Shown: positions 51,267-63,947 of the stretch, piece after piece
How the letters are laid out: every line of letters starts with the position of its first letter
Numbering within the stretch: the first letter of the stretch is position 1
Source: Halalkalibacter suaedae
GTDB lineage: Bacteria > Bacillota > Bacilli > Bacillales > Bacillaceae_D
Direction: 5' to 3'
Assembly: GCF_017939705.1 (NCBI RefSeq)
Contig: NZ_JAGKSQ010000005.1
Location: 1-64,000 of the forward strand
DNA length: 64,000 nt
Position numbers and translations under genes: made by a program
The notes under the pieces: generated by a model
What the model was told of the DNA's origin: nothing
Seen by the model: the letters and a program-made list of their open reading frames with translations, nothing else
Database searches by the model: none

Positions 51267-52376
51267 TTACTGTTGCTCTGTTACGTATCCGTCTACATCA
51301 GACTCAACTGTCACAAAATCTTCTGAATCCATTAATCCAAGTTCCCTTGCATCACTTTCACTTTTAATATCAATCTTCCAACCAGTTAGTTTGGCAGCTA
51401 AGCGTGCATTTTGTCCTCTCTTACCGATGGCTAATGATAATTGATAATCTGGGACAATAACTTGAGTCATTTTATCTTCTTCATTTACTTTTACTTTTAA
51501 TACCTTCGAAGGACTTAGGGCATTCGCTACATATTCAACTGGATCTTCTGACCAGCGAACAATATCAATCTTTTCACCCTTAAGCTCATTTACGATTGTT
51601 TGTACACGTTGTCCTCTTGGTCCAACACAAGAGCCAACTGGATCAACTTCAGCATTATCAGCATGTACAGCAATCTTAGAACGATCCCCAGCTTCTCTAG
51701 AAACAGATTTAATCTCAACTGTACCGTCGTATATTTCAGGTACTTCAAGCTCAAATAATCGCTTAAGTAATCCGGGATGGGTTCTAGAAATAAGGATTTG
51801 AGGTCCTTTTGTTGTCTTTTCAACCTTTGTTATATATGCTTTTATTCGATCATTATGTTTATATGATTCATTTGGCATCTGCTCATTTAAAGGTAACAAA
51901 GCTTCGACCTTACCAAGATCAACATAAATAAAGCGGTGATCCTGTCTTTGAACAATCCCTGTCATAATGTCTTCTTCACGATCAATGAAATCTGCATAAA
52001 TGATGCCACGCTCTGCTTCACGAACTCGTTGTGTTACTACTTGCTTAGCCGTTTGTGCAGCAATTCGTCCGAAATCCTTAGGAGTTACTTCGATTTCGAC
52101 AATATCGTCAACTTCATAACTAGGATTCATTCTTTGTGCCTCAGGTAAAGAAATTTCCAGTCGTGCATCAAAAACCTCTTCAACCACTGTTTTTCTAGCA
52201 AAGACACGAATACTTCCATTGTCTCTGTTAACATCAACACGTACATTTTGAACTTGATTAAAGTTTCTTTTGTAGCCTGAGATGAGGGCGGCTTCAATTG
52301 CCTCAATAATAACATCCTTTTGAATCCCTTTTTCTCTTTCTAACGTTGCTAATGCATCCATAAATTCACTATTCAT
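51267..52376 (-). CDS. nusA: Transcription termination/antitermination factor NusA
   Basis: NusA binds RNA polymerase and nascent RNA, affecting pausing, termination and rRNA antitermination. The 369-residue protein has the N-terminal polymerase-binding domain (about 1-125), S1 (about 135-200) and two KH domains (about 205-345; [26 protein letters not shown]). It lacks the C-terminal acidic repeats of E. coli NusA, as usual in Bacillus. It follows rimP by 32 bp. Confidence 0.98.
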   Translation of the reverse strand: MNSEFMDALATLEREKGIQKDVIIEAIEAALISGYKRNFNQVQNVRVDVNRDNGSIRVFARKTVVEEVFDARLEISLPEAQRMNPSYEVDDIVEIEVTPKDFGRIAAQTAKQVVTQRVREAERGIIYADFIDREEDIMTGIVQRQDHRFIYVDLGKVEALLPLNEQMPNESYKHNDRIKAYITKVEKTTKGPQILISRTHPGLLKRLFELEVPEIYDGTVEIKSVSREAGDRSKIAVHADNAEVDPVGSCVGPRGQRVQTIVNELKGEKIDIVRWSEDPVEYVANALSPSKVLKVKVNEEDKMTQVIVPDYQLSLAIGKRGQNARLAAKLTGWKIDIKSESDARELGLMDSEDFVTVESDVDGYVTEQQ

Positions 52377-52408
52377 GGAACTATTTTCCCCCTTTCAATG
52401 TTAAAGCA

Positions 52409-52879
52409 TTAAAACACAATTGCTAATCTTGCACTAGCTACTTTCTCGTATGGCACAGTATATAACTTGGAACGCGTTTTTATTTTGATTTCAATTTCAA
52501 GGTTTTCTCCATCAAAATCTTTTAAAAGTCCTTCAAACGCTTTTTCTCCATCAATCGGTTCATATGTCGTTACATAAACATGCTTCCCAATTGATTTTTG
52601 GATATCTTTTTCCTTTTTTAAAGGACGTTCTGCACCAGGCGATGACACTTCTAAGAAATAAGCCTGTTCAATTGGATCGGTTTCATCTAGTTTTTCGCTA
52701 AGCTTTTCACTAACTTGACTGCAGTCTTCTAGATCGACACCTTTGTCCTTGTCAATAAATACGCGTAAAAACCAGTTCGGTCCTTCTTTTTTAAATTCAA
52801 CATCAACTAGCTCTAGGTTCAATTCTTCAAGAATCGGCGTAACTAAAGCAGTGACTATATCTGTTGCTTTGTTGCCCAT
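52409..52879 (-). CDS. rimP: Ribosome maturation factor RimP
   Basis: RimP assists 30S assembly, in particular S12 binding. The 156-residue protein has the N-terminal domain ([22 protein letters not shown]), [20 protein letters not shown] and a C-terminal Sm-like domain. It is the first gene of the nusA operon; the start follows an AAGGAGG site. The upstream region 52880-52970 is AT-rich, but I could not settle on one promoter. Confidence 0.96.
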   Translation of the reverse strand: MGNKATDIVTALVTPILEELNLELVDVEFKKEGPNWFLRVFIDKDKGVDLEDCSQVSEKLSEKLDETDPIEQAYFLEVSSPGAERPLKKEKDIQKSIGKHVYVTTYEPIDGEKAFEGLLKDFDGENLEIEIKIKTRSKLYTVPYEKVASARLAIVF

Positions 52880-52969
52880 CTGTAGCCTCCTTGCTCTATT
52901 TAATTGTTCATTTATACATATAGTTTATCCGTTTTTACTTATCTCATTTCAATTGAAAAAAGGGCTACG

Positions 52970-53002
52970 AACAAACGAAAGAGTGGGTTCCCCCACTCTT
53001 TC
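52970..53002 (-). terminator. Intrinsic terminator after polC
   Basis: GAAAGAGTGGG (52977-52987) pairs with CCCACTCTTTC (52992-53002) around a 4-base loop. The minus strand continues GTTTGTTCG, so the U-tract is moderate. It lies about 90 bp after the polC stop and ahead of rimP; 53003-53088 holds nothing else I can identify. Confidence 0.75.
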
Positions 53003-53088
53003 TCGTGAACGTATTCTAAGTATTACCATAATTACAATACCATACTCTGCAAGGCAATGCAATCACCTGAGGGGTTATATCACTTCTT

Positions 53089-56000
53089 TTAAAAGAGTGA
53101 AAGCTGATTGGAATCAGGCATATCCCCTAAGCATCCATGATCATCAAGATGCTCTAATACTGTTTTAGTTAATTTACTACGTTGTTGTAGATCCTCTTTA
53201 GACAGGAATTCCCCGTCTTGGCGAGCTTTGACAATATTCAGTGCTGCATTTGTACCAACGCCTGTCATTGCATTGAATGGTGGTAAAAGTGACATCCCCT
53301 CAACTTGAAATTCAGTAGCACTAGAGCGGTACAAGTCAACCTTCTGAAAAGAAAAACCTCTCTCGCACATTTCAAGTGCAAGCTCAAGTACGGTTAGTAC
53401 TGCTTTTTCCTTAGGTGCCGCATCAAGACCCTTTAAATTAATTTCTTCTATTTTAGCCTTAATCGCCGTAGAACCTTTAATCATTGTGTCCAAATCGAAA
53501 TCATCTGCACGCACTGTAAAGTAAGAAGCATAATATAGAATTGGGTGATGAACCTTGAAATAAGCAATCCTTACTGCCATTAATACATATGCGGCAGCAT
53601 GGGCTTTAGGGAACATGTATTTAATTTTCTGACATGAACCGATATACCAATCAGGAACACTATGTTTTTTCATTTCTTCAATCCACTCAGGCTGAAGACC
53701 TTTCCCTTTTCGCACAAATTCCATGATATTAAAAGCAAGTGATGGTTCGAGACCTTTGTAAATTAGATAGACCATAATATCATCACGACAGCCGATCACG
53801 TCCTTCAGTTCACAAGTACCATCATAGATGAGTTCATTCGCATTATTCAACCAAACGTCAGTTCCATGAGATAATCCCGAGATTTGGACAAGTTCAGAAA
53901 ACGTACTTGGTTTCGTTTCTTCAAGCATTTGGCGAACAAAGCGAGTTCCAAATTCAGGTATTCCGAGTGTTCCTGTTTTACACATAATTTGATCGACTGT
54001 GACACCTAATACTTCTGGACTAGCAAATATTTTCATTACTTCTGGATCATCTGTTGGTATTGTTTTAGGATCAATACCACTTAGATCCTGAAGCATACGG
54101 ATCACAGTCGGGTCATCATGCCCAAGAATATCAAGCTTTAAAAGATTATCGTGAATCGAATGGAAGTCAAAGTGAGTCGTTTTCCATTCTGAATTTTTGT
54201 CATCAGCAGGAAATTGGATTGGTGAAAAATCATGGATATCCATATAATCTGGAACTACAATAATCCCCCCAGGATGCTGACCCGTAGTTCGTTTGACACC
54301 AGTACACCCCGAAACGAGACGATCAATTTCTGCACCCCGCATCATTAGATTATGATCATTTTGGTAGCCTTTTACATAGCCGTAAGCTGTTTTCTCAGCT
54401 ACCGTTCCAATTGTTCCAGCACGGTATACATATTCTTCTCCAAATAACTCTTTCGTGTACCCATGTGCTCGAGGCTGATACTCACCAGAGAAATTCAAAT
54501 CAATATCAGGTACCTTATCTCCCTTAAAGCCTAAGAAGGTTTCGAATGGAATATCCTGGCCATCCTTAACATAGGCAGCACCACACTCAGGACAATCTTT
54601 GTCAGGCAAATCATAACCTGATCCTACTGAACCGTCATTGAAAAAGTAGGAATGATGACAGTCAGGACAGACATAATGAGGTGGAAGCGGATTGACCTCT
54701 GTTATTTCAGTCATTGTCGCAACGAAAGATGATCCAACTGAACCCCGGGAACCAACAAGATAACCATCAATTAATGATTTCTTTACAAGCTTGTGTGAAA
54801 TCAAGTAAATTACAGCAAATCCGTGACCAATAATACTTTTTAATTCCTTCTCTAATCTAGCTTCGACTATTTCAGGAAGATTTTCACCATAAATACTTCT
54901 CGCTCTTCCATAACTCATTTGACGAATCTCATCGTCGGCCCCTTCAATTTTCGGTGTATATAATTGATCGGGAATTGGATGAATCTCTTCGATTCGGTTT
55001 GCCATTTTTTGAGTGTTATCTACTACGATTTCTTTTGCCTTTTCTTCGCCAAGGAATGCGAAAGCTGCTAGCATTTCGTCAGTCGTACGTAAATGAACTT
55101 TCGGAAGTGTTTGCTTGTTTAAAGGATTAGCTCCACCTTGAGATGCAATGAGGATTTTCCGATAAACATAATCCTCTTCATCAAGATAATGAACATTTCC
55201 AGTAGCAACAACAGGCTTGTCCATCTTGTCAGCTAGCTTAATAATGTTCCCGATGATTTCTTTCAGTGCACCGTCATGCTTCACCAATTCTTTTTCAATG
55301 AGATGTGCATAATTATCTAATGGTTGAACTTCAAAGTAATCATAGAAAGCTGCAATCTCCTCTACTTCATCAGGAGATTTTTGCATCATTCCTTCGAACA
55401 CTTCTCCCTTGTCGCAAGCAGAACCAATTAACAACCCTTTTCTAAGCTTTTGCAATTGTGAACGAGGGATTCGAGGCGTTCTAAAGAAATAATCGACATG
55501 TGACATCGTAACTAGACGATATAAGTTCTTTAATCCTTCTTGCGTTTCAGCAAGAATTGTACAATGAGACGGACGCTGGCGGGTGAAATTTCCTTGTCCC
55601 ATATGATTATTCAGTTCATCATGATAATGAATATCACGTTCAACTGCATCCTTAACCATTTTCCAAAGTAAATATCCTGTCGCCTCAGCATCATAAATCG
55701 CTCTATGATGACTAACAAGCTCTATGTCAAACTTTTTACAGAGAGTATTTAAACGATGATTTTTAAACTCTGGATATAGAAAACGTCCAAGTTCAAGTGT
55801 ATCTATTACAGGATTACTAGCTTCTGGTTGACCTATCTTTTGATAGCCTACATTTAAAAAGCCCATATCAAAGCTTGCGTTATGGGCAACCAAAACGGCA
55901 TCCCCTACAAATTCTCTAAATTTATTTAAAACAGTCTCTATCTCAGGCTGTCCTTTAACCATATCGTCAGTAATACCTGTTAACTCAATAATTGTGTTGG

Positions 56001-57387
56001 TCAAAGGTTCATGCGGATCTGCGAAAGATTCAAAACGATCAATAATCTCCCCGTTTCTCACCTTCACTGCAGCTAGTTCAATAATCGTATTGTACACGGC
56101 AGATAAACCGGTTGTTTCCACGTCAAAAACGACGAACTCTTCTTCAAGCAACAACCGATGAGCTTCGTTGTAAACGATTGGTACACCGTCATCAACTAAG
56201 TTGGCCTCGAGTCCAAATAAAACTTTAATGCCATGTTTTTTTCCAGCAGAATAAGCCTCCGGAAATGACTGCACTACACCATGGTCGGTAATTGCTATGG
56301 CAGGGTGTCCCCATTTGGCTGCTTGTTCAACATATCTACCCGCTGAAACAATACCATCCATTTGGCTCATGGTTGTATGAAGATGTAATTCCACTCTTTT
56401 TTCATCTACAGGAGCTGTGTCTTGCTTTTCAGTTGCTGAAATTTGATTCACATCGTTTCCAATCATAACAAGATCACGAACAAAGGTGTCATTTTGGATT
56501 CCACCGCGAACTTTGACCCACATACCCTTTTTGATTGCCTGTAGGAGCGGAACATCCTCTTTATCCTTTGAAAACATTTTCACTAAGATTGAATCAGTAT
56601 AGTCCGTAATTTTAAAGGTTAAGAGTGTACGTCCACTTCTCAACTCACGTGTTTCAGCATTAAATACGTAACCTTGAACGGTGATTCTCCGCTCTTCATC
56701 TTGAATTGAATCAAGTGTGACGGGCTCATCTTTGATTGGATAACCAATCACTAACGCCTTTTGACTCACTTGTTTGTCTGTTTGTTGTTCAAGCTTTCTC
56801 TTCTCTAGGATTGCTTCAACAACCTTAGAGTGATCTTCTTTTTCTCTTTTTTCTATAAACTCTTCAAATTCCTTCTTTGATTCTTGTATATGTGTATCAA
56901 GTTTAATAGAAGGTAAACCTAGACTTAACAATGTTTCAGCAAAAGGCTCAATTAATTTTCTTTTGAGAGCAACTGCCTCTGTCTCATTCCTTACTTGTAT
57001 GACAAGACGTTTCCCATCAAAACTCGGAGCTTGGTTTAATAGCATCTGTCTAATTCCATCAGAAATTACCGTTAATCGATTAATAATCATTGGCCAGTAG
57101 TCGACCCACTCATTTTCTGAAAGATCAGTCTGTCCGTAATGAAATGTAAATTGAACAGTTGCAATATGTTCAAATGTTTGACTGATCTTTGCAGAGAATA
57201 ATTCATAGACATCGGCAGATACAATTGTTGGTAATTCAATATGAAAATGCCATGAACGTTTCTCTTTTGAAATTTGAAGCTTTCTAATTAAGCCAGCTTG
57301 GAAATATTGCTGAATGACTTGATCTGGGATTTGTAACTGTTGAAGCAATAACTGCAATCGTTCTCTACGAAGTTGTTCGTCTGACAT
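53089..57387 (-). CDS. polC: DNA polymerase III subunit alpha, Gram-positive type PolC
   Basis: PolC is the main replicative polymerase of low-GC Gram-positives. The 1432-residue protein has an N-terminal OB domain (about 230-330), a PHP domain (about 335-420) interrupted by the 3'-5' proofreading exonuclease (begins near residue 415; FDVETTG with Asp422 and Glu424), the remaining PHP, a four-cysteine zinc site (CPDC...CPEC), and the polymerase palm with [11 protein letters not shown]. The ATG at 57387 has GGAGG seven bases upstream; an ATG two codons earlier abuts it. It follows proS, as in B. subtilis. Confidence 0.99.
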   Translation of the reverse strand: MSDEQLRRERLQLLLQQLQIPDQVIQQYFQAGLIRKLQISKEKRSWHFHIELPTIVSADVYELFSAKISQTFEHIATVQFTFHYGQTDLSENEWVDYWPMIINRLTVISDGIRQMLLNQAPSFDGKRLVIQVRNETEAVALKRKLIEPFAETLLSLGLPSIKLDTHIQESKKEFEEFIEKREKEDHSKVVEAILEKRKLEQQTDKQVSQKALVIGYPIKDEPVTLDSIQDEERRITVQGYVFNAETRELRSGRTLLTFKITDYTDSILVKMFSKDKEDVPLLQAIKKGMWVKVRGGIQNDTFVRDLVMIGNDVNQISATEKQDTAPVDEKRVELHLHTTMSQMDGIVSAGRYVEQAAKWGHPAIAITDHGVVQSFPEAYSAGKKHGIKVLFGLEANLVDDGVPIVYNEAHRLLLEEEFVVFDVETTGLSAVYNTIIELAAVKVRNGEIIDRFESFADPHEPLTNTIIELTGITDDMVKGQPEIETVLNKFREFVGDAVLVAHNASFDMGFLNVGYQKIGQPEASNPVIDTLELGRFLYPEFKNHRLNTLCKKFDIELVSHHRAIYDAEATGYLLWKMVKDAVERDIHYHDELNNHMGQGNFTRQRPSHCTILAETQEGLKNLYRLVTMSHVDYFFRTPRIPRSQLQKLRKGLLIGSACDKGEVFEGMMQKSPDEVEEIAAFYDYFEVQPLDNYAHLIEKELVKHDGALKEIIGNIIKLADKMDKPVVATGNVHYLDEEDYVYRKILIASQGGANPLNKQTLPKVHLRTTDEMLAAFAFLGEEKAKEIVVDNTQKMANRIEEIHPIPDQLYTPKIEGADDEIRQMSYGRARSIYGENLPEIVEARLEKELKSIIGHGFAVIYLISHKLVKKSLIDGYLVGSRGSVGSSFVATMTEITEVNPLPPHYVCPDCHHSYFFNDGSVGSGYDLPDKDCPECGAAYVKDGQDIPFETFLGFKGDKVPDIDLNFSGEYQPRAHGYTKELFGEEYVYRAGTIGTVAEKTAYGYVKGYQNDHNLMMRGAEIDRLVSGCTGVKRTTGQHPGGIIVVPDYMDIHDFSPIQFPADDKNSEWKTTHFDFHSIHDNLLKLDILGHDDPTVIRMLQDLSGIDPKTIPTDDPEVMKIFASPEVLGVTVDQIMCKTGTLGIPEFGTRFVRQMLEETKPSTFSELVQISGLSHGTDVWLNNANELIYDGTCELKDVIGCRDDIMVYLIYKGLEPSLAFNIMEFVRKGKGLQPEWIEEMKKHSVPDWYIGSCQKIKYMFPKAHAAAYVLMAVRIAYFKVHHPILYYASYFTVRADDFDLDTMIKGSTAIKAKIEEINLKGLDAAPKEKAVLTVLELALEMCERGFSFQKVDLYRSSATEFQVEGMSLLPPFNAMTGVGTNAALNIVKARQDGEFLSKEDLQQRSKLTKTVLEHLDDHGCLGDMPDSNQLSLF

Positions 57388-57420
57388 ATTCATCCCTCCC
57401 TTGCATCTATCAATAGAGAA

Positions 57421-57446
57421 GGTATCTCACACGAGTATGAGATACC
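57421..57446 (-). terminator. Hairpin between proS and polC
   Basis: GGTATCTCA (57421-57429) and TGAGATACC (57438-57446) are perfect 9-bp arms with an 8-base loop, 10 bp after the proS stop. The minus strand continues TTCTCTATTG, so it is a weak terminator at best or an mRNA-stability/processing hairpin. Confidence 0.45.
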
Positions 57447-57455
57447 AACATATTT

Positions 57456-59162
57456 TTATAATTGTTTAAACAAGGTTGTAAGCGTTTCTTCTAAATCATC
57501 CAACGCCACTTCAAGCATTTCACCTGTTTTTCGGACTTTGACTTCAACGATACCTTCTGATGCTTTCTTCCCAACACCTATTCGAATTGGCAGACCAATC
57601 AAATCAGAATCTTTGAACTTGACTCCAGCGCGTTCCGGACGATCATCAAACAATACATCATATTTTAGCCCCTTTAAAGAAGCATATAATTCTTCTCCAA
57701 CTCGTTTTTGGTCTTCATCCTTAACGTTAATTGTCACTAGGTGAAGGTCAAATGGTGCGACAGAGGTTGGCCAAACCATTCCATTCTCGTCATGATGTTG
57801 CTCGACAATTGCAGCAACTGTTCTTGAAACACCAATTCCATAACAACCCATAATCATTGGTTCTGACTTTCCTAGCTCATTTAGGAATGTTGCCCCAAGT
57901 GCTTCGCTGTATTTCGTTCCAAGTTTAAAGACATGCCCAACTTCAATTCCCATTGCAAATTGAATTGTCCCCTTTCCATCTGGAGATGGATCGCCTTCTT
58001 GAATCATACGAAGATCAGTATACTTACTAACCGAAAAGTCTCGGTCTACATTTACATTTACAAAATGATAATCTTTCACATTTGCCCCGCACACACCATT
58101 GACAATGGCTTCAACCGCATGATCAGCAATAACGGTTATGTCATCCGAGAGCTTAACAGGACCAACATATCCTGGCTGACACCCTAAAAATCTTTCGGTT
58201 TCTTCAGGTGTTGCTAACTGAACGATGGCTTTATCGAATGCATTGGAGACTTTTATCTCATTTACGTCATGATCTCCTCTAACTAGAACTAGAACTGGCT
58301 GTTCATCGACAATATAAAGAAGAGATTTTATCGTTTTCTCCGCATTGATATTTAGAAACGAAGTTACCTCTGAGATGGTCTTTGTATTTGGTGTCTCGAG
58401 TCGTTCTAATTCTGCTTTCGCTTCATTAGAGGCAGTATATTTGACAATAACTGGTGCAATTTCAATATTAGCTGCGAAATCTGATTCGTTCGAATAGGCA
58501 ATTGTATCTTCACCAATCTCACTTAATACCATAAATTCATGAGTATCCGTCCCACCAATAGCACCTGAATCTGCTTCCACTGCTCTAAAGTCTAGTTGGA
58601 ATCTTGTAAAAATACTCTGATATGCATCATACATCGATTGATAGCTTTCATCAAGTCCTTCTCGAGTTGTATCAAAAGAATAGGCATCCTTCATGATAAA
58701 TTCACGCGAACGTAAAACACCAAACCTAGGCCTGCGTTCATCTCGATATTTCGTCTGGATTTGATAGACATTTAAAGGTAGCTTTTTATATGACTTGACA
58801 TCATCTCGTACGAGTGACGTAATCACTTCCTCATGAGTCGCACCAAGAACAAAATCACGGTCATGACGGTCTTTTAGTCTCATTAATTCAGGGCCATAAG
58901 CCCCAAGTCTTCCTGATTCTTGCCATAATTCCGCAGGCTGAATGGCTGGCATTAGAACCTCCTGCCCGCCCGCTAGGTCCATTTCTTCACGGATCACTTC
59001 TTCCACTTTACGAAGAACCTTTTTTCCAAGTGGTAGATAAGAATATATCCCTGAAGCTGTTTGACGAATAAAACCCGCTCTTAACATTAATTGGTGACTT
59101 TTAACTTCTGCGTCTGCTGGTACGTCACGTAATGTCGGTGATAAGTATGTTCGTTGTCTCAT
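57456..59162 (-). CDS. proS: Prolyl-tRNA synthetase (bacterial type)
   Basis: ProS charges tRNA-Pro. The 568-residue class II synthetase has motif 1 and 2 regions ([21 protein letters not shown]), the inserted editing domain (about 225-405) that clears Ala-tRNA-Pro, motif 3 (GCYGIGVSR), and the anticodon-binding domain (about 465-565). It lies 32 bp after rseP, with no room for a T-box leader, so it is transcribed with the upstream envelope genes. Confidence 0.98.
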   Translation of the reverse strand: MRQRTYLSPTLRDVPADAEVKSHQLMLRAGFIRQTASGIYSYLPLGKKVLRKVEEVIREEMDLAGGQEVLMPAIQPAELWQESGRLGAYGPELMRLKDRHDRDFVLGATHEEVITSLVRDDVKSYKKLPLNVYQIQTKYRDERRPRFGVLRSREFIMKDAYSFDTTREGLDESYQSMYDAYQSIFTRFQLDFRAVEADSGAIGGTDTHEFMVLSEIGEDTIAYSNESDFAANIEIAPVIVKYTASNEAKAELERLETPNTKTISEVTSFLNINAEKTIKSLLYIVDEQPVLVLVRGDHDVNEIKVSNAFDKAIVQLATPEETERFLGCQPGYVGPVKLSDDITVIADHAVEAIVNGVCGANVKDYHFVNVNVDRDFSVSKYTDLRMIQEGDPSPDGKGTIQFAMGIEVGHVFKLGTKYSEALGATFLNELGKSEPMIMGCYGIGVSRTVAAIVEQHHDENGMVWPTSVAPFDLHLVTINVKDEDQKRVGEELYASLKGLKYDVLFDDRPERAGVKFKDSDLIGLPIRIGVGKKASEGIVEVKVRKTGEMLEVALDDLEETLTTLFKQL

Positions 59163-59194
59163 CTTTTAAGATCCCTTCTACGTTCATATTCACT

Positions 59195-60451
59195 TTACAT
59201 AAAAAAATTATTTATATCATTCCAAGTAACAACAATCATTAATAGCATTAATAAAGCAAAACCAATAAAATGGATAATTCCTTCTTTTTGAGGATCAATC
59301 GGCTTCCCTCTTAATGCCTCTAAACCAATGAAGATCAAGCGACCGCCATCCATTGCAGGAAGTGGCAATAAATTAATAATTCCTAAATTAACACTCAGTG
59401 CTGCAGCCCATTGCATTAGAACAAAGATACCCATTGCGGCTGCTTCTCCCGTGTAATTATAAATACCAACTGGGCCTGAAACGTAATCTAATGAAAAATC
59501 CCCAGTGACGATCATGCCAAGTACCTCAAAAATCATAGAAGCAAAAGTATATGTTTGTGTAAATCCAAATACAACGGACCCTACCAATGAAAACTCCGTT
59601 GGTTGAGCAATACCTACAAAGCCCTCTGGGTCTCCCAATTGTCCTGGACGTTCTGCTGGTGTTACTGGAATAGCCAGTTCTTGTCCATTACGGTCGATTT
59701 CAAACATGATTTCTTCATTAGGATGTTTTTGAATGACTTCAGTCATGCTTTCCCATGTGTCAAGAGGTGTGCCATCAATCGCTAACACATCATCATTTTT
59801 TTGTAATCCAGCTTCAAGTGCTGGACTGTCTGGGGAAACATCACCAATACGTGCTTCATCGACAGGCATCCCTTGAAATAGGGCAAAGGCGGTTAAAATC
59901 ACAATGGCAAGAATGAAATTCATTAGTGGTCCAGCAAAAATAGCTAGAGCTCTTTGTCCAACACTCTTAGAACCAAACTGACGATTCCATGGTGCAATTT
60001 GTGTTGCTTGCTCATCTTGAACAAGCTCAGCTTTTTCATCGACTTGATATTGGATTCTTTCTCCGTCCTCATTGTAGGCTTCAATAATAAGCTGTTTTTC
60101 TAAATCAATTTTTTCAACTTGAACAACAAGGGCATCGGGATGCTTTGATTTGTTGTTAATAATGATTTGCTTGACTTTTCCACTAGTATTAAAGACAAGG
60201 CCAATTTCATACCCCGGCTTAATATCAATCATCTCGGGGTCCTCCCCGGCCATTCTTACAAAGCCCCCGAGTGGAAGTAGACGAATGGTATAGACAGTTT
60301 CATTACGTTTAAAAGCGTAGATTTTCGGACCAAAACCAATTGCAAATTCACGACATAGAATGCCAGCCCGTTTGGCAAAATATAGATGTCCCCACTCATG
60401 AATAAAGACAAGAAGTCCAAAAATGATAATGACTGAAAGTAATGTTTCCAT
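59195..60451 (-). CDS. rseP: Site-2 intramembrane zinc metalloprotease RseP (RasP)
   Basis: RasP cleaves transmembrane anti-sigma factors and remnant signal peptides in the membrane. The 418-residue protein has the zinc motif HEWGH (18-22) in the first transmembrane segment, a PDZ domain (about 190-270), and the [11 protein letters not shown] motif near the third ligand in a C-terminal membrane segment. It lies 18 bp after dxr. Confidence 0.96.
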   Translation of the reverse strand: METLLSVIIIFGLLVFIHEWGHLYFAKRAGILCREFAIGFGPKIYAFKRNETVYTIRLLPLGGFVRMAGEDPEMIDIKPGYEIGLVFNTSGKVKQIIINNKSKHPDALVVQVEKIDLEKQLIIEAYNEDGERIQYQVDEKAELVQDEQATQIAPWNRQFGSKSVGQRALAIFAGPLMNFILAIVILTAFALFQGMPVDEARIGDVSPDSPALEAGLQKNDDVLAIDGTPLDTWESMTEVIQKHPNEEIMFEIDRNGQELAIPVTPAERPGQLGDPEGFVGIAQPTEFSLVGSVVFGFTQTYTFASMIFEVLGMIVTGDFSLDYVSGPVGIYNYTGEAAAMGIFVLMQWAAALSVNLGIINLLPLPAMDGGRLIFIGLEALRGKPIDPQKEGIIHFIGFALLMLLMIVVTWNDINNFFM

Positions 60452-60469
60452 CTTGATTGTCCACCCTTC

Positions 60470-61627
60470 TTATTTAATCAATGAATGCATCAATGTGCGT
60501 GTTTCCAAATCTGTTGCGATAATTTCTTCAAGTGAAGGTCTAGAAATAACGTTGTGTTTCTCTAAAGCTTTCTCAATCATTGTTTCAATCCCTAAAAATG
60601 AAAGACGTTTCTCTAAAAAATAGGCAACAGCTATTTCATTTGCAGCATTTAATACAGTTGGTAATGTTCCCCCAATTCGTCCTGCTTCATAAGCAAGCTC
60701 AACACAACGATATCGCTCAAAATCTAGCTGAGAGAAATGGAGCTTGCCGATTTCCCACAATTTCAATCGATCATTCCCCTTGTTCTTGATGCGATTAGGG
60801 TATGTAAGTGCATATTGAATTGGTACCTTCATATCTGGTGTACCTAATTGTGCAAGGACACTTCCGTCAATGTATTCTACCATCGAGTGAATTATGCTTT
60901 CTTTATGTAAAACAACCTCTATTTTCTCATAAGAAATATCAAAAAGCCAATGAGCTTCAATCACTTCTAGTCCCTTATTCATCATCGTAGCTGAATCAAT
61001 CGTGATTTTAGCCCCCATTGACCAGTTAGGATGATTAAGTGCTTGATCAACGGTAACCTCCGTTAATTCAGATCGCTTAAGGTCACGAAAACTCCCACCA
61101 GAAGCAGTAAGAATTAGCTTCTCAACATCATTAATATCCTCACCATTCAACGCTTGAAAAATAGCAGAATGCTCACTATCAACCGGTAGCAGTTGAACCT
61201 CGTATTTTTTTGCATACTCAGTTATGATATGACCAGCTGTTACTAATGTCTCTTTATTGGCAATAGCAATTGTTTTTCTCTCTTTTATTGCTGCAAGAGT
61301 CGGTGCTAAGCCAACACTCCCTAAGACCGCATTGACCACAATAGTTGCTTTAGCGGATGTCGCGACCTCGATTAAACCTTCTTCTCCCCAAACAAGTTTG
61401 GTTTGAACTGGCACTAAATCTTTCATTTTGTCTAGATCGAACTTCGATTGGACAGAAACCAAGGACGGCTTAAACTCCAAAATTTGTTTAAGAGCAAGGT
61501 CTATATTTTTACCTACTGACATAGCAACAAGCTCAAAATGCTCAGGGTGCTGGCGGATCACTTCAAGTGTTTGTGTGCCAATTGAACCAGTTGCCCCTAA
61601 TAAACTAATTTGTTTCACCTTACTCAC
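60470..61627 (-). CDS. dxr: 1-deoxy-D-xylulose 5-phosphate reductoisomerase
   Basis: Dxr makes 2-C-methyl-D-erythritol 4-phosphate, the committed step of the non-mevalonate isoprenoid pathway. The 385-residue protein has the NADPH-binding GATGSIGTQ, the metal/substrate motif [19 protein letters not shown] and the [24 protein letters not shown] region. It feeds the undecaprenyl pathway whose enzyme UppS is two genes upstream. Confidence 0.98.
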   Translation of the reverse strand: MSKVKQISLLGATGSIGTQTLEVIRQHPEHFELVAMSVGKNIDLALKQILEFKPSLVSVQSKFDLDKMKDLVPVQTKLVWGEEGLIEVATSAKATIVVNAVLGSVGLAPTLAAIKERKTIAIANKETLVTAGHIITEYAKKYEVQLLPVDSEHSAIFQALNGEDINDVEKLILTASGGSFRDLKRSELTEVTVDQALNHPNWSMGAKITIDSATMMNKGLEVIEAHWLFDISYEKIEVVLHKESIIHSMVEYIDGSVLAQLGTPDMKVPIQYALTYPNRIKNKGNDRLKLWEIGKLHFSQLDFERYRCVELAYEAGRIGGTLPTVLNAANEIAVAYFLEKRLSFLGIETMIEKALEKHNVISRPSLEEIIATDLETRTLMHSLIK

Positions 61628-61678
61628 CTACTATCAATTTTATCAGAACATTGTTCTTCCGCCTTATTCTCAATCATG

Positions 61679-62476
61679 TCAAATTAATTGTAACAAGTGA
61701 AGAATGGGCATAACATAAATTAGACTATCAAAACGATCTAAAATACCCCCATGACCTGGCAGCATTGTACCCGAATCTTTAACAGCATAATGACGCTTTA
61801 ATGCTGATTCAACCAAGTCACCAAGCTGTCCAAAGATCGAGGCAATTAAAATGACAAACACTGCAATGAAAAAGCTAGGGAATATCGGAAAAACGATTTG
61901 GAATATCGTACCGACAATAAGTGCTGCAACAATTCCTCCAACAGATCCTTCAATCGTCTTCTTTGGACTAATATCAGGCCATAGTTTGTTCTTACCCCAT
62001 TTCCGGCCAACGAAATATGCACCTGAATCGGTTGTCCATATAATAAACAATACAAAGAAAACCAAAAATATTCCTTGTTCAGCAATTTCTCGCGTCATAA
62101 TGAGATAATGAAAACCAAATCCAACATAAACAGAAGATAGGATAACAAAGCCCACTTCATCAAACGTAAATGTATTCTTTGTTACTACTGTAAACATTAA
62201 TAAAACTAAAATCATAAAAATAAATATTTCTACTTTCGTAAAATGGGACGGCAATAGTTGATCAAACCAGCTAGCAGGTACAAGTAGTAACCACATAGAT
62301 ACTAAACTAACAATCCCCATAAGTGAGATAGGTGCAATTTTCTTCATTCTAAGTAATTCAATCATAGCTACCGAAGCAACAATCGTTATAAATAAGGTAA
62401 AAAGCCACCCACCAACAATGACTAAACTTATAAATAAAGCACCGCCAAGGATACCTGTAATAATACGCTGTTTCAA
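61679..62476 (-). CDS. cdsA: Phosphatidate cytidylyltransferase CdsA
   Basis: CdsA makes CDP-diacylglycerol for all phospholipid synthesis, including the PgsA reaction encoded at 23144-23722. The 265-residue integral membrane protein has about eight transmembrane segments and the C-terminal signature SALKRHYAVKDSG followed by PGHGGILDRFDS. It lies 14 bp after uppS. Confidence 0.97.
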   Translation of the reverse strand: MKQRIITGILGGALFISLVIVGGWLFTLFITIVASVAMIELLRMKKIAPISLMGIVSLVSMWLLLVPASWFDQLLPSHFTKVEIFIFMILVLLMFTVVTKNTFTFDEVGFVILSSVYVGFGFHYLIMTREIAEQGIFLVFFVLFIIWTTDSGAYFVGRKWGKNKLWPDISPKKTIEGSVGGIVAALIVGTIFQIVFPIFPSFFIAVFVILIASIFGQLGDLVESALKRHYAVKDSGTMLPGHGGILDRFDSLIYVMPILHLLQLI

Positions 62477-62490
62477 AATCTCGCCCCTCT

Positions 62491-63255
62491 CTAAACTCCG
62501 CCGTACCTTCGAGCTCTTTTTTGATAGACGGTAATGGCTTCATCTAAATGGAGTTCACTAAAATCCGGCCATAGAACATCTGTGAACCAAAACTCACTAT
62601 AGGCAATTTGCCATAACATAAAATTACTTAAACGGATTTCACCACTCGTTCGAATAAGTAAATCTGGATCTCTCAATTCAGAAGTCATCAGGTGTGCCGT
62701 CAGTAGATTCTCATCAACTTCATTTGCAGTTAGTGTACCTTGCTCAATCTGCTCACTAATTCTCTTCATCGCTTCAACGATTTCGAATCTACTTCCATAA
62801 TTCAAGGCGAAATTTAAAATAAGCCCACTATTATTAGCTGTTTCTTTCACTGCTTTATTGACAGCATTTCGCGTATGCTCAGGTAAATTCTCAATACTAC
62901 CCATTAAACGCACTTTCACATTTTCTTCCATTAATTTCGGTAACTCTACACTTAAAAAGCGTTCAGGAAGCTTCATCAAATAATCCACTTCAGTCTTTGG
63001 TCGCTTCCAATTTTCTGTTGAAAATGCGTATAATGTTAGGATTTCTACACCAAGTTCATTCGCTCTGCGGACGACTTTATTAATAACTTTCATTCCCTCA
63101 CGATGACCTGCAATTCTTGGTAACCCTTTTTGCTTAGCCCATCGGCCATTCCCATCCATAATAATGGCGATATGCTTAGGTATATTAACCTCATCAATCT
63201 TTTTTGTTTCCTGTATAGGAAAACTTTTTCTCCATTTTGTTAATTTTTCAAGCAT
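62491..63255 (-). CDS. uppS: Undecaprenyl diphosphate synthase UppS
   Basis: This cis-prenyltransferase makes the C55 lipid carrier for peptidoglycan and teichoic acid. The 254-residue protein has [12 protein letters not shown] (catalytic Asp34), [16 protein letters not shown] and the [20 protein letters not shown]-type end motif. The ATG at 63255 has TGGAGGG upstream; five extra codons in the longer ORF include that site. It follows frr after a terminator. Confidence 0.97.
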   Translation of the reverse strand: [254 protein letters not shown]

Positions 63256-63329
63256 TTTCGCGCCCTCCATTAATTCCAGCAGGTTCGTCTTTTACATTAC
63301 CATACATTAAGTATGAGCAAGTATAAAAG

Positions 63330-63362
63330 TGGAAAAACCCCCTAAAAGAAAGAGGGTCTTTT
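63330..63362 (-). terminator. Intrinsic terminator after frr
   Basis: A 6-bp GC stem (63337-63342 with 63352-63357) with flanking A/T pairing is followed on the minus strand by TTTTTCC. It is about 28 bp after the frr stop. A promoter for uppS would be expected between 63256 and 63330, but none is convincing. Confidence 0.75.
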
Positions 63363-63389
63363 ACAATCTCTATTTTACATGGATCAAGC

Positions 63390-63947
63390 TTACACTTCCA
63401 TGATTTCTTTTTCTTTCTGTTCAGCTACAACGTCTATTTGTGAAATATACTTGTCAGTTTGCTTCTGAACTTCATCTGTTGAACGACGTAATTCATCTTC
63501 AGTCATTTCGCCATCTTTTTGTTCCTTTTTCAATTCATCATTTGCATCTCTTCTAACATTACGAACAGCGACCTTCGCTTCTTCAGCTGATTTCTTTACT
63601 AACTTAACAAGATCTTTACGTCGTTCTTCTGTCAACGCAGGAATAGAGATTCGAATAATTGAGCCATCATTTGAAGGAGTTAATCCTAAATCTGATTTTA
63701 AAATTGCGCGTTCAATATTACCAATTGACGTCTTGTCAAATGGTTGAATCGAAAGCAGTCTAGCTTCTGGCACTGATATTGTTGCTAATTGATTTAATGG
63801 TGTCTCAGCACCGTAATATTCAACCGTTACACGATCTAATATTGACGGATTTGCTCGACCAGCACGTAGCTTTGCTAGTTCACGACCAAGTGCTTCAATC
63901 GCTTTTGTCATCCTTACTTCTGCATCCTTAATAATTGCTGCTGACAT
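63390..63947 (-). CDS. frr: Ribosome recycling factor
   Basis: RRF splits post-termination ribosomes together with EF-G. The 185-residue protein has the N-terminal helix, [20 protein letters not shown] and the C-terminal helix. AAGGGGG eight bases before the ATG lies within the end of pyrH, and the ATG overlaps the pyrH stop by one base (TAATG), so the two are coupled. Confidence 0.98.
   Translation of the reverse strand: MSAAIIKDAEVRMTKAIEALGRELAKLRAGRANPSILDRVTVEYYGAETPLNQLATISVPEARLLSIQPFDKTSIGNIERAILKSDLGLTPSNDGSIIRISIPALTEERRKDLVKLVKKSAEEAKVAVRNVRRDANDELKKEQKDGEMTEDELRRSTDEVQKQTDKYISQIDVVAEQKEKEIMEV

Noticed and set aside
57421-59195. A T-box leader regulating proS
   Set aside because: Only 32 bp separate rseP and proS, with no specifier stem or T-box sequence; the hairpin at 57421-57446 lies after proS.
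63256-63330. A sigma-A promoter for uppS
   Set aside because: TTGCTC and TAATGT-like sequences exist, but the spacing and boxes are poor; no call was made.
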